From positions 310,001 through 374,000 of the forward strand of contig DJWO01000009.1 in the NCBI GenBank assembly GCA_002441005.1: a stretch of 64,000 nucleotides of DNA. The letters run 5' to 3'. Every line of letters begins with the position of its first letter. Within the stretch, counting starts at the first letter, position 1. The stretch is from Candidatus Aminicenantes bacterium UBA6228. Lineage in GTDB: Bacteria > Acidobacteriota > Aminicenantia > Aminicenantales > Saccharicenantaceae. The notes under the pieces were generated by a model. It was given only the letters and a program-made list of their open reading frames with translations, was not told the DNA's origin and did no database searches. Of this stretch, positions 9,770 through 19,416 are shown piece by piece. The translations under genes and the position numbers were made by a program.

Positions 9770-9856
9770 TGGTGCGGAAGGTGGGACTCGAACCCACACA
9801 GCCTTTCGGCCATAAACTCCTGAGGCTTACGCGTCTACCGATTCCGCCACTTCCGC
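9770..9856 (-). tRNA. tRNA-Leu (anticodon CAG)
   Basis: The reverse strand folds as a class II tRNA of 87 bases. The acceptor stem GCGGAAG pairs with CTTCCGC, the D-arm contains GGTAGACGC, the anticodon loop CTCAGGA carries CAG, there is a long variable arm (GCCGAAAGGC), and the T-loop is GTTCGAGTC. The CCA end is encoded (9772-9770). Confidence 0.97.
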
Positions 9857-9881
9857 AGCCGGTTACGGTCAAAGCAGTCTA

Positions 9882-9910
9882 ATTATATAAATTTAGAGCT
9901 GATCTGTAAA
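9882..9910 (-). promoter_or_regulatory. Promoter for tRNA-Leu and probably the radical SAM gene
   Basis: On the reverse strand, TTTACA (9910-9905) and a perfect TATAAT (9887-9882) are separated by 17 bases. Transcription would begin near 9875, about 19 bases before the mature tRNA end. Confidence 0.65.
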
Positions 9911-10096
9911 GGAGGCAGACCAAGGTAAAATTTTCCCGGAGAAAAGGAAAAAGGCATACAGATTGTCTCCCCTGTTTCTAAACTTGACAAAAGGCGGCAG
10001 GAGCTTTAATTTAAAACTAGTGGTCTTAAAATCAGCAGCCTTGTCTTTCAAAAAATATTCATTTTTGATCCAGATTCTTTTTTAGGAGGAGGTATC

Positions 10097-11242
10097 ATGA
10101 AATTAACGAGTGCTTCTCAAATCGAAGAATTAGCCCGCCATAAAACCAATCCCTATCAGGCGACCAGTTTTTACCTGAATACTGATAAAAGCCAGCAAAC
10201 CTTGAAGGCTATTAACGCTGCCAGCAAAGCTTTGATCAATCAGGCCAAACAGGAGCTGGAGGCAAAAAACCTTTCTCCTGAAATCAAGAACTCAATCCAG
10301 GCCGACCTGGAAAAAATCTCGCAATTCTGCCAGAAAAAACTTAGCCCGTTCAAGTCGCCCGGCCTGGCTATTTTTTCCTGCGCCGGGCAGAATTACTGGC
10401 AGGAGCTGGAACTGCCCCATGGCCCGCGTAACCGGATCATCATAGATTTTGACTTTTATACCAGGCCCTTAACGGCTATTCTCGAAAGATTTAAAAAAAT
10501 GTGTGTCTTCCTGATTAATAGAAAGGAAGCTAAGTGGTATGAAATCTACTTAGGTGAAATAAAACTGATTGATCGCCTGACCAGTGACGTTCCGAAACAA
10601 GTAAAAAAAGGCGGTTTTGAAGGCTACGAATCAAAGAGAATCGAACGGCATATTGAAGCCCGACTTCTCGAACATTTCAAAAAGTCAGGTAAAAAAACCT
10701 TCGAGATCTTGAAACGGAATCAGTTCGACTGGTTGCTGGTTGGCAGCGATGATGAGTTTTATTCTCAACTTGAGTCTTTATTTCATTCCTATGTCAAGGG
10801 AAAACTTAAAGGCCGGATTAAGGCCAGGCCTGATACGGCTGAATCCAGGATACTTAAGGAATGTGCTGAGTTTGAAGAACAGCTCAAGAAATCTCAAGAG
10901 GAAGAACTGGTCGAGAAATTCATTGACGAACTGGAGCGAGGCGGACGGGCGGTAGCCGGGCTGGCCGACTCGTTGCGAAAACTCAATTCCTTTGAAGCTC
11001 AATCGCTGATTATTACCCATAATTTTTCTCAGCCCGGCCGGGTTTGCCCTAAATGCCATAGCCTTTATCTTCAGGCTGAAACCTGCCCGGTTTGTCTGGT
11101 TAAAACAGAGCCGGCCGCTGATATCGTTGATGAAGCAGTTGAACTGGCTTTAGCCAGGGCAATCCCTGTTTATCAGGTCAATTCGCTGACCAGATTGAAA
11201 CATTATGGCAATATCGGAGTCTTTCTGAAATATAAAACTTAA
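10097..11242 (+). CDS. Bacterial eRF1-like (baeRF) family protein with zinc ribbon
   Basis: The 381-residue protein resembles the bacterial/archaeal release-factor-like families related to eRF1 and Vms1, probably baeRF family 10. It has an N-terminal domain, a middle domain with a glycine loop (KKGGFEGYESKRIERH, about 170-185) followed by a long helix, and a C-terminal alpha/beta domain with a zinc ribbon (Cys317, Cys320, Cys330, Cys333). In eRF1 and Vms1 the middle-domain loop carries a catalytic Gln; here I see no Gln at that place. A role at stalled ribosomes or on peptidyl-tRNA is plausible but unproven. An excellent Shine-Dalgarno sequence (AGGAGGAGG) precedes the ATG. Confidence 0.75.
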   Translation: MKLTSASQIEELARHKTNPYQATSFYLNTDKSQQTLKAINAASKALINQAKQELEAKNLSPEIKNSIQADLEKISQFCQKKLSPFKSPGLAIFSCAGQNYWQELELPHGPRNRIIIDFDFYTRPLTAILERFKKMCVFLINRKEAKWYEIYLGEIKLIDRLTSDVPKQVKKGGFEGYESKRIERHIEARLLEHFKKSGKKTFEILKRNQFDWLLVGSDDEFYSQLESLFHSYVKGKLKGRIKARPDTAESRILKECAEFEEQLKKSQEEELVEKFIDELERGGRAVAGLADSLRKLNSFEAQSLIITHNFSQPGRVCPKCHSLYLQAETCPVCLVKTEPAADIVDEAVELALARAIPVYQVNSLTRLKHYGNIGVFLKYKT

Positions 11243-11275
11243 GGCTGATTGAAATTTTAGAAGATCAAAGCCGGA

Positions 11276-13516
11276 CTATTTCTGAGGTGCTTTTTTTACC
11301 GGAAAGCTGGTCCTGTCAACTGAGCCCCAGGCATCAGCTTCTCTGGTGGCCACCACCAGCTGTCCATTTTTCCGGCCGGTGGTAATTTTAACCACCAGAA
11401 ATTCGCCCGGGTCAGGATCATGATTGCTTGTCCCGGCACACCAGGTCTTGATACCATTCCAGCTGAAACCTTGAGGTACTTCTGAATGTCCCCAGAAAAT
11501 AGCGATAATGTTATATGGCTGAATAGCCTGGAGGAAAGCACTTCTTTCTTTTTCTGTCCAGAAAGCTTCACTCCAGGAATCGAAGCCATAATGTTGAAAT
11601 AGAATTACCGGTCGCCCGCTGTTGCCGACGTTTCGCCTCAGGTCGTCAATAAGAAATTCCAGGCTGTGTTTCGGATAGCGGGCATCACCGCTAACTCTTC
11701 TTCTCCAGATATTCAGATATTCTTCTCCGGCACTGCCGGGGTAAAGATTCAACTGAACGAAATGAACCTGGCCCCAATCCCAGGAATAATGGAGGCCATC
11801 GGCCGAAATACTTCGAAGACCAGGCCGGAGGCGGTTACGGCTTTTTAGATTAGCTCTAACCAGTCCGGAAGAAGGGCCATCGTTCTCCCCAAAACCTTCA
11901 TAGACCGGAAAAGCCAGAAGCTTATCGCCATTTAAGCCATAGTCCTCAACATACTCCTGCCAGGTTTTTTCGATATCGGGAGTAGAACCGTCATTAACAA
12001 TATCACCGGTTATGACCACGCCCCGGGGAGTATGAACTTTTCCTTTCAGCCCTTTATCTTCAGGATAGAGCTGGCCAGGAAGAGAATTCATAGCTTGCAC
12101 TGTCTGCCTGTTCAATAGCCGGAAATTAACTGTTCCACCATAATGCAGGTCTGAGACTACGAAGAAGGTCAGGTCATTATCGTCTGGCTGATCCTGCACG
12201 CGGAAAGACCAGACTGCACCTGGGGATTCTGGCCGCATCCCATTCTTAGTCGTGACTTTCCAGAAATAGCTCTGGCCATAATCAAGCTTTTTTTCTGGCA
12301 GATAAAAATAATCTGAACCAGGTTTAATTCCTCTGGCCGCCGGCTTGCTCCTTTCCAATTTTTTAGGATCTGAACTGAAATAAATATCCTGAGAAGTGGC
12401 CCAGGGACCGGCCTCCCACTGCAGCCTCTTTAAATCGGAAGGAACGCTGCCGTGCAGATTATGGGGAGATGGATTCCTGGCCGAGCCACTGTCAATCGAA
12501 AAGCTCCTGGTCAGCCCAGCCTGCAGCAAATTTCCCCTGGCGTCCAGCTGGTCGACTCGCCAGAAATAAACCTGGCCAGGACGAAGCCCGGTCAGCTCAC
12601 AACTCCGACTTTCTCCCGGGAAATTTCCTTTAGCGGCCTTTTTTTCTCCCTTTTCTACTTCTTCTCTGGAGGAAGAAAAGTAAACCGAAAAACTGGCCGC
12701 CCGCTCATCACCTTTTTCCCACCTGAGATTAACTGACGTCGAGGCAAGAACCTCTCCCTCCGCCGGATACAATGGGATGGCCTGATGCTGGCCGGCTAGA
12801 TTCCAGATGGCTGCCCGGCTCAGGGCCTCGTCAAGAACTTCCAGTGAAGCCAGATAGCCGTTGAGAGGATCAAAAGGCAGAGGAAAGCCAGAGATAACCT
12901 GTCCGCCCAGATAAATCAATTTGCCGGGTTTGATGTCCAGTGGTCCATCAACCTGGCTGTTAAGCCAGCCATCAACATAGATGCTTATTTTTTGCCGGTC
13001 GTAAACCAGGGCTAGTAGATGCCAGGCTCTTTGAAGAGGGAAGCCTCCTTTGTATCCCAATCTGTTCTTAATTGAATTATAAAAAGCGGCCTCCAGCCCT
13101 TTGCCCAGCCCAAATATAGCTGAATTCTCAGGCTCTTGTGACCAGTTAAGTATTATCTGGCGCTGTCCCAATTCACTAAAATAAATCTTGGCTAAAATGG
13201 TAAATGGTTTCTGACCATTAAGGTGCAAGGGTGGAACGAAAGTTGACCGGAGTAAAACATCCCGGCCGGTGAGATTAACCGCCTTCTGACCACTCACCTT
13301 CTGAACCGAGGGCAAACTACGAAAGACAGGTATAAAATCGCCGCCAATTGTGCCCAGATTACGCCATCTCTTTAATGAACCCTCAGGTAAAATAGAAGCG
13401 TCAAGATAAATAATTTTCCTGGGAGTGGCCAGCCCCGGAACATTGGAGCTACCAAGCAAAACAATTAGCAGAATTAAAAAGCCGAAAAACTTTTTTAAAG
13501 CAGTTCTTCTTCTCAC
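11276..13516 (-). CDS. Secreted LamG / fibronectin-like / calcineurin-like phosphoesterase
   Basis: The 746-residue product starts with a signal peptide (MRRRTALKK then a hydrophobic run). Next come a LamG-type concanavalin-like domain (about 60-240, with ILAKIYF and VDGWLNSQVDG), two fibronectin-III-like repeats (about 250-445, with Y/V-FWRVD and YFWKVT motifs), and a metallophosphoesterase domain. The last shows SDLHYGG (near 453), TGDIVNDGS (near 500), a FQHYGFDS histidine motif and a terminal WGHSEV. The usual GNHD motif appears as GEND, so metal binding may be altered. It probably acts outside the cytoplasmic membrane on phosphoesters of unknown nature. The gene converges on the baeRF gene. 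Confidence 0.78.
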   Translation of the reverse strand: MRRRTALKKFFGFLILLIVLLGSSNVPGLATPRKIIYLDASILPEGSLKRWRNLGTIGGDFIPVFRSLPSVQKVSGQKAVNLTGRDVLLRSTFVPPLHLNGQKPFTILAKIYFSELGQRQIILNWSQEPENSAIFGLGKGLEAAFYNSIKNRLGYKGGFPLQRAWHLLALVYDRQKISIYVDGWLNSQVDGPLDIKPGKLIYLGGQVISGFPLPFDPLNGYLASLEVLDEALSRAAIWNLAGQHQAIPLYPAEGEVLASTSVNLRWEKGDERAASFSVYFSSSREEVEKGEKKAAKGNFPGESRSCELTGLRPGQVYFWRVDQLDARGNLLQAGLTRSFSIDSGSARNPSPHNLHGSVPSDLKRLQWEAGPWATSQDIYFSSDPKKLERSKPAARGIKPGSDYFYLPEKKLDYGQSYFWKVTTKNGMRPESPGAVWSFRVQDQPDDNDLTFFVVSDLHYGGTVNFRLLNRQTVQAMNSLPGQLYPEDKGLKGKVHTPRGVVITGDIVNDGSTPDIEKTWQEYVEDYGLNGDKLLAFPVYEGFGENDGPSSGLVRANLKSRNRLRPGLRSISADGLHYSWDWGQVHFVQLNLYPGSAGEEYLNIWRRRVSGDARYPKHSLEFLIDDLRRNVGNSGRPVILFQHYGFDSWSEAFWTEKERSAFLQAIQPYNIIAIFWGHSEVPQGFSWNGIKTWCAGTSNHDPDPGEFLVVKITTGRKNGQLVVATREADAWGSVDRTSFPVKKAPQK

Positions 13517-13712
13517 CCCGTCCTCCTCTGAGTCAGGTCAGAATAAGCATAATAAATTTCTGGCTTTCAAGCAAACTCTTAGTCCGGCCTGGCTGAAAAA
13601 GAAGTTGAGCCTGGCTTTTTCTCTCAAGCCTGAATCCAGACGAGAAGAAGGCGGGTAGATAAGTCAGAAAAGAAATTTTTTAACTGGCAAGAGTTGAACC
13701 TGTCTTAAGATG

Positions 13713-13742
13713 GAAGAGGGCAGCCGCTGAGCTGCCCTCTTC
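13713..13742 (-). terminator. Perfect 12-bp hairpin after the RND efflux operon
   Basis: GAAGAGGGCAGC (13713-13724) and its exact complement (13731-13742) enclose a six-base loop, 11 bases past the stop codon of the pump gene. The stem is strong, but neither side carries a clean run of T, so it may be an RNA 3'-end stabiliser or a terminator with a weak U-tract. Confidence 0.5.
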
Positions 13743-13752
13743 AATATTTATG

Positions 13753-16700
13753 TTATGTGGTTTCCTGATCTGATTTCTCAGGCTGATAATCTTTGAAAGA
13801 GATTCTATTAATCAGGCTGTACATAATTGGGATGATAAACAGAGTCAAGAAGGTGCAGACGGTTAAACCACCCAGCATAACCATACCCATAGGCGATCTG
13901 ATTTCTGAGCCAGAAGATCTTGATAAAGCCATAGGCACGACACCGAGAATAGTGGTCAAAGCAGTCAGTAAGACTGGCCTCAATCTGGTTACCGCTCCTT
14001 CTATAACCGCCTTTCTCTTTTCAACACCTCTTCTGATTAATTGATTCATATAATCAATCATGACTATTCCGTTGTTAACCGCCACCCCAGCCAGAATAAT
14101 CACTCCTACCAGCGAGACCAGGCTGATAGACTGACCGGCAATGAGCAAGCTAAAGACTATACCGATCAGAGCTAAAGGTAAGGTAAACATGACAACAAAG
14201 GGGTGAAGAAAATGTTCAAACTGAGCAGCCATCACCATATAAATTAATAGAACAGCAACAGCTAAAGCAGCCAGCAGAATTTTAAAGGTGTCAACCATTT
14301 CTTCATAGTCTCCACCATATTCAATAAAATAACCTTCAGGCAACTCGTCTTCAAAACCAGCCAGTCTTTCCCTGATGTCTCTGATAACACTGCCCAGATC
14401 CCGACCAATAATATTGGCTGTTACCGATACTTCGCGCAGCTGGTTTTCCCTGGTAATCTTGAGAGGTCCAACGCCCCGCTGCCAGTCTGAGACCTGGCTT
14501 AAATAAACATTTTTCCCTGTAGCTGAGGTCAAAGGCAAAGTCTTAATTTCATCCAGAGACTCTCGATACTCTTCAGCTAAAATCAACCTTATATCAATCT
14601 CGTCTTTCCCATCGCGGTATCTATTTACAACTTTTCCCTGAGTGCCGGTCAAAACCAGATCTGAGATCTGACCTATGGACAGACCCAATCTCGAGGCTCT
14701 TTCCCGATCAAGAACAAATTGATGTTCCGGGCTGCCTTCAGTCAGAATATGAGTCACATCACGGAGTCCTTCTACATCTCTGATTTTATACACCACATTA
14801 TCGGCCAGTTGTTTTAAAAGTTCGAAATCCTTACCAAAGATCTTGATTTCAACCGGCGCGGCTGCCCCGGTGATAGCACTCGAGGCCATATTGATCTGCT
14901 CAAACTTGACGTTGGTCAGAACAGGCAAGGACTTTCTGACTCTTTCCAGTATTTCCTTATCAGAAAATTTTCTTTCTTCTTTTGGAACCAATCTGACAAT
15001 TATCAAACCTTCATGCTGGCCGCTTAAACTCATCCGGCCACCAGCTCCCATCGCATTCTGTTCGGCTGAAGAACCGGCCTGAACCGAGACTACCAGTACT
15101 TCAGGTTGCTGCAGGAACAGTTTTTCAGCCTGGCTGATGACCCGATCTGTTTCCTCGATAGCTGTGCCAACTGGCAGAGTCACTTTGAGCAGAATTGATT
15201 GTTGGTCGGACTCGGGCAAGAACTCGGTCTTCATGAAAGGAATAATCGCCACCGAAACAATGAAAGCTGCAATAGCTCCTCCCAGAATGTATTTCCTTTT
15301 TTTCAGAGCGCCGGTCAGTATTTTCCGGTATAGACGGCGGCCTCCTTCAAACCTGGCTTCCCTCATAGCGTTTTTATTGATCACCTCACTGCCCTTGCCC
15401 CGATAGAAGATAGAGGAAAAAAGAGGAACGATGGTCAGGGCCACAAAAAGAGAGGAAAGCAGAGCGATAGTCACGGTAACCGCCATAGTCGTGGTCAGTT
15501 TGGCCACAATACCAGTGGCGAAGACAATGGGCAAAAAGACAATGACAGTCGTCAGTGTCGAAGCCGTAATAGCCATGCCGACTTCTGAGGCACCAACCAC
15601 TGAGGCTTGTTCCACTGGTTCTCCCTGTTCCAGATGCCTGAAGGTATTCTCTATGACCACAATTGAATTATCCACCAGCATACCAACACCTAAGGCCAGC
15701 CCGGCCAGGGTCATGATATTAAAAGTATAACCGGCAAAGTACAGGCCAATAAAAGTTGTAATGACAGAAAGAGGTATGGACAAAGAGATAATAAGAGTCG
15801 GTCGCCAGTTGCGCAGAAATAAAAAGATTAAGAGGGCAGCCAGAAGTCCTCCCTGCCAGGCAGTATTGCCTGTATTGCTGGTCACCCGTCTGACCATATC
15901 ATCCTGATCCATAACTGAGGTAAATTTGATTCCTTGAGGTAAATTTCCAGCTAACCTGGCCACTTCTTCCTTGACCTTTTTGCCCACTGCCGACACGTTA
16001 GCTCCTGATCTTTTATTAACAATCAGGAAGACTCCTCTTTCTCCTTGAATACGGCCTACCGTATGGGTTTCTTTAAAAGTATCTTTGACCTGAGCAATAT
16101 CTTTTATATAAATTGGTTCACCTCGCTGAGATAAACCGACAACCACTTTCTCAATATCTTCAAGGCTTTTGAACTCACCGACTGCTCTGACAATAAGGGA
16201 TTCATGTCCTTCAGTTAAATCGCCCGCGGGAGTATTGAGGTTCTCAGCAGCCAGAGCCATCATCACCTGATTTAAAGACAGGTTACGGGCAATCATAGCG
16301 TTTTTGTTAACTTCTACCCTGATTTCTCGCTCATCACTCGATACAACCAGAGCTGAAGCTACTCCATCGATCCTTTCCAGACGCGGCTTTATTTCATCTT
16401 CAATCAGCTTCTTCAAACGATAGGTAGACATCGTGCCATTGGCTGTTATTCCATAAAAAATGATCGGCAATTGAGACACGTCAAATTTAACTACCACCGG
16501 GCTATCAGCATTTTCCGGAAGAAATTGACTGTATAGTCCTAACTGATCCCGAACGTCCTGGGCAGCAAAATCAACATTGGTTCCCCACTCGAATTCGATT
16601 CTGATAGCTGAGACACCTTCTGAGCTGGTGGAGGTTATCTTTTTGACATCCTTAACGGAGCTTATCCATTGTTCAATGTTTTCTGTTATGGTTGATTCAA

Positions 16701-16875
16701 TATCTTCAGAAGAGGCTCCACGGTAGGTAGTAATAACTGAAACAGTTGGAAATTCCAGGTCCGGCATTAAATCCAGACCAAGTCTGCTTACCGAAATGAG
16801 GCCAAAGACGACGATGATCATAACGATCATCGAGGCGGTGACTTTGCGCTTGACCGAGAATTCAGAAATATTCAT
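13753..16875 (-). CDS. RND efflux transporter, inner-membrane pump (AcrB/MdtC-type)
   Basis: The 1040-residue product is a full-length RND permease: N-terminal helix, a large periplasmic porter loop (about 40-330), a block of six helices containing ALGVGMLVDNSIVVIEN with the proton-relay Asp, a second large loop and a second helix block (LVGVIILAGVAVNNGIVMID). It exports drugs or other amphiphiles across the envelope by proton antiport. Asp rather than Asp-Asp in helix 4, and the general sequence, fit the hydrophobic-efflux HAE-1/MdtB-like branch more than the heavy-metal branch. The start overlaps the adaptor stop (ATGA, 16872-16875). Confidence 0.95.
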   Translation of the reverse strand: MNISEFSVKRKVTASMIVMIIVVFGLISVSRLGLDLMPDLEFPTVSVITTYRGASSEDIESTITENIEQWISSVKDVKKITSTSSEGVSAIRIEFEWGTNVDFAAQDVRDQLGLYSQFLPENADSPVVVKFDVSQLPIIFYGITANGTMSTYRLKKLIEDEIKPRLERIDGVASALVVSSDEREIRVEVNKNAMIARNLSLNQVMMALAAENLNTPAGDLTEGHESLIVRAVGEFKSLEDIEKVVVGLSQRGEPIYIKDIAQVKDTFKETHTVGRIQGERGVFLIVNKRSGANVSAVGKKVKEEVARLAGNLPQGIKFTSVMDQDDMVRRVTSNTGNTAWQGGLLAALLIFLFLRNWRPTLIISLSIPLSVITTFIGLYFAGYTFNIMTLAGLALGVGMLVDNSIVVIENTFRHLEQGEPVEQASVVGASEVGMAITASTLTTVIVFLPIVFATGIVAKLTTTMAVTVTIALLSSLFVALTIVPLFSSIFYRGKGSEVINKNAMREARFEGGRRLYRKILTGALKKRKYILGGAIAAFIVSVAIIPFMKTEFLPESDQQSILLKVTLPVGTAIEETDRVISQAEKLFLQQPEVLVVSVQAGSSAEQNAMGAGGRMSLSGQHEGLIIVRLVPKEERKFSDKEILERVRKSLPVLTNVKFEQINMASSAITGAAAPVEIKIFGKDFELLKQLADNVVYKIRDVEGLRDVTHILTEGSPEHQFVLDRERASRLGLSIGQISDLVLTGTQGKVVNRYRDGKDEIDIRLILAEEYRESLDEIKTLPLTSATGKNVYLSQVSDWQRGVGPLKITRENQLREVSVTANIIGRDLGSVIRDIRERLAGFEDELPEGYFIEYGGDYEEMVDTFKILLAALAVAVLLIYMVMAAQFEHFLHPFVVMFTLPLALIGIVFSLLIAGQSISLVSLVGVIILAGVAVNNGIVMIDYMNQLIRRGVEKRKAVIEGAVTRLRPVLLTALTTILGVVPMALSRSSGSEIRSPMGMVMLGGLTVCTFLTLFIIPIMYSLINRISFKDYQPEKSDQETT

Positions 16876-18005
16876 CTGGCCACCTCATTCTGAATCTCCA
16901 CCGGGTTACCATCCGGTAAGCCAAAATTTCCTTCTACAATGACCAGGTCATTCTCATTCAGGCCTGAGGTTATTTCAATCAAGTCCTTATTTTTCAAACC
17001 AATAGTGACATTTTTTCTCACCGCTTTGTCGCCTTCTACCACCATCACATAAGAATTTTCGAGCAGTGCTGTTAAAGGAACAGCCAGGACGTTTTCTTTT
17101 GATTTAACTTCGATGATCACCTGACCGAACATACCTGGCTTGAGCTGAAGGTCAGGATTATTAATCAGAGCTTCGACTCTGAACTTTTTTGTCTGGAGAT
17201 CAGCAGCAGCATTGACCACCGAAATCTCCCCTTCGAATCTTTGCCCTGGAAGATCATAACCTTCCAGATAAATCCTCTGACCTTTTGAAATCTTTTGAAT
17301 ATCGTCGGGAGCAACATCAAATTTAACCTTAATCCGTGAATAATTAGCCAGGCTCAGAACACCCGAACTGGCAGACATACCTGCCATCATCGGATTTATG
17401 ACGTCGCCCTCATCAGCATTTTTAGAAGCAATCACTCCATCGAAGGGAGCTTTCATCAGGGAGACTTCAAGATTGTGCCTGGCCAGATTCACTGCGGCTT
17501 CAGTCTGATCTTTCTGAGCCTGAGCTGCTTCCATTACCAAGCTGGCCTTTTCATATTGTTGTTCTGAAACGGCCTTTTCCTGGAAAAGCCGTTCCATCCT
17601 TTCCATATTTTTCCTGGCGTCCTCCAGATTGGCCTTAGCCCCAGCCAGAGCTGCTTCTGCCTGTTCTAATTGAAGCCTGATAGCTCTGGTATCAAGCTCG
17701 GCCAGCAGCTGTCCGGCTCTGACTCGATCACCTTCATTGACATAAATTCTGGCTATCTTACCAGAAATATCAGGAGTTATAACCTGTTTTTTCCAGGCCT
17801 CAAGAACTGCTGTATAAGTTAATTTTTCGGCGATTCTTTGCCCGGTAACTTTATAAACTTTGACCTGAACAGGCCTCAGTTCGATCTGGGTCTGATTGTT
17901 AAGGGCATTTCTATCCTCAGAACCCGTCTGACAGGCTGAAAAAGTCAAAAGAAGCAAACCACTCAGAATCAGTATAACGGGAATACCTTCAACCTTCTTT
18001 AGCAT
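16872..18005 (-). CDS. RND efflux periplasmic adaptor lipoprotein (MFP family)
   Basis: The membrane-fusion protein bridges the RND pump and TolC. The frame is open to 18080, but the ATG at 18005 has a GAGGAGG Shine-Dalgarno sequence at good spacing and gives a clean lipoprotein signal ending in TFSAC. The mature part shows the biotinyl-lipoyl halves (ARIYVNEGDRVRAGQLLAELD and FDGVIASKNADEGDVI), a long coiled-coil hairpin (about 105-165 and on), and a beta-barrel with VPLTALLE. The length of 377 residues is normal. It lies between tolC-like and pump genes; the gap to the former is 55 bases. Confidence 0.94.
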   Translation of the reverse strand: MLKKVEGIPVILILSGLLLLTFSACQTGSEDRNALNNQTQIELRPVQVKVYKVTGQRIAEKLTYTAVLEAWKKQVITPDISGKIARIYVNEGDRVRAGQLLAELDTRAIRLQLEQAEAALAGAKANLEDARKNMERMERLFQEKAVSEQQYEKASLVMEAAQAQKDQTEAAVNLARHNLEVSLMKAPFDGVIASKNADEGDVINPMMAGMSASSGVLSLANYSRIKVKFDVAPDDIQKISKGQRIYLEGYDLPGQRFEGEISVVNAAADLQTKKFRVEALINNPDLQLKPGMFGQVIIEVKSKENVLAVPLTALLENSYVMVVEGDKAVRKNVTIGLKNKDLIEITSGLNENDLVIVEGNFGLPDGNPVEIQNEVAR

Positions 18006-18060
18006 TCTATCCTCCTCAAAAACAATCGAGTTTCTTTTTATACATAAAAAAACCTGATGA

Positions 18061-19416
18061 TTAATTTTTTTCTTTATCAAAACTGGTTTCGCCGACAGCT
18101 CTTTCCAGTTCAGCCAGGGCCATCAGACAATCATACAAAGCTTGAGCATAATTGGTTCTGGCCTGACTTAAGGCCACTTGAGCGGTAGTAACATCCAGGG
18201 TGGTAGCTAATCCTTCTGAGAAATTCAGCTCAGCTAGCCTGACCGCTTCCTGGGCCTGTTCTATATTTTTTTCCTGCGAAGCAACTGCTTCTTTAGCCTG
18301 TTGATAATTGAGCATCGCCTGCTGAACTTCTAACTTGACCGCCTCGACCAGACCTTTCATTGAATAATCCAGCTGTCTGGTCAGGGCCTTAGCCTGGGCT
18401 GCCTGAGCTTCATTGGCAAAGCCCTTAAAGATCGGAATATTCAGAACCAGGCTAATAGTGTAATAATTCTCCCAGTTGTTCTTTTTTAAGGCCAAAGAAT
18501 TTGACCAGTAATTAAGACTTCCGCCTATAGCCAGGGAAGGCAGTTCATTAGCCCTGGCCAGTTTAAACATCTGCTCACTCATCATCCGTTGATAGCTCAG
18601 CTGATGGACTTCTGGCCGATTAAGCAGTGCTTTTTGAACAGCTTCTTCCGAATTAATCTGAACTTCTTCAAAGGATAACTGGCCCTTGACTTCAATTGGC
18701 TGGTTAAGCTCAATACCTATAAGATTCTTCAGGGCCAGTTCAGCCAGATTCAGAGCATTTTTCGCTTTGATGAGCTGTGGCTGTAAATTGGCCAGCTGCA
18801 CTTCAGCTCGGAGCAAATCAAATTTGGTGGTCATTCCAACCTCATAAAGATTTCTGGCGTTGGCCAGGTGCTTTTCAGCCAGGTCAACTGATTCCTGAGC
18901 AACTATCTGAAAATCTCGGGCCAGTAGATAACTATAAAAGGCGCTTTTGACGTTGTAGACAGTTTCCTGTCTGGCCTGCCGGATAGAGGCTTTAGTTGCT
19001 TGATAATTATAATCAGCTTGCTTATACCCCGAGACCAGCCGACCACTGGTAAAAAGTGGGAAGGAAAAATTCAGAGTCATTTGATAGGTTCGGGTAAAAT
19101 CAAATTTAACTCTCTGCGGCGACTGTCCGGGCATCATGGGAGGAATTTCGACCGTAAAGACTTTTTTATCCAGAATATCAGTCCCCTGAGCACTGACATT
19201 GGGGAAAAAGTTGGAAACAGCCTGGCGAACCTGAGCCTTAGCCTGCCCCTCTTTTTCCAGTGTTGAAAGGTAGAAGGGATTTTGTTCGAGAGCCAGTCTC
19301 AAACAATCATCCAGGGTCAGTTCCATTTTCTTTGGCTCGGCCGGCTGGGCTGATAAAGATGACCAGCCAGTCATGAGCAAAATGAATATCGCTAGCCAAA
19401 ATTTCTTATCCTTCAT
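18061..19416 (-). CDS. TolC-family outer membrane efflux protein
   Basis: The 451-residue product has a signal peptide (about 1-24, ending in SLSAQ) followed by two TolC-type repeats made of long alpha-helices with beta-hairpins (NFFPNVSAQG, FTLPLF-like FSFPLFTSGR, and later LVLNIPIFKG). It provides the outer-membrane exit duct for the pump encoded downstream. Its ATG overlaps the stop of the regulator gene (ATGA, 19413-19416), so regulator, duct, adaptor and pump form one operon. Confidence 0.93.
   Translation of the reverse strand: MKDKKFWLAIFILLMTGWSSLSAQPAEPKKMELTLDDCLRLALEQNPFYLSTLEKEGQAKAQVRQAVSNFFPNVSAQGTDILDKKVFTVEIPPMMPGQSPQRVKFDFTRTYQMTLNFSFPLFTSGRLVSGYKQADYNYQATKASIRQARQETVYNVKSAFYSYLLARDFQIVAQESVDLAEKHLANARNLYEVGMTTKFDLLRAEVQLANLQPQLIKAKNALNLAELALKNLIGIELNQPIEVKGQLSFEEVQINSEEAVQKALLNRPEVHQLSYQRMMSEQMFKLARANELPSLAIGGSLNYWSNSLALKKNNWENYYTISLVLNIPIFKGFANEAQAAQAKALTRQLDYSMKGLVEAVKLEVQQAMLNYQQAKEAVASQEKNIEQAQEAVRLAELNFSEGLATTLDVTTAQVALSQARTNYAQALYDCLMALAELERAVGETSFDKEKN

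Noticed and set aside
9759..9872. N-terminal extension of the radical SAM protein
   Set aside because: The 38 extra codons are the tRNA-Leu gene read through; the family start is at 9758.
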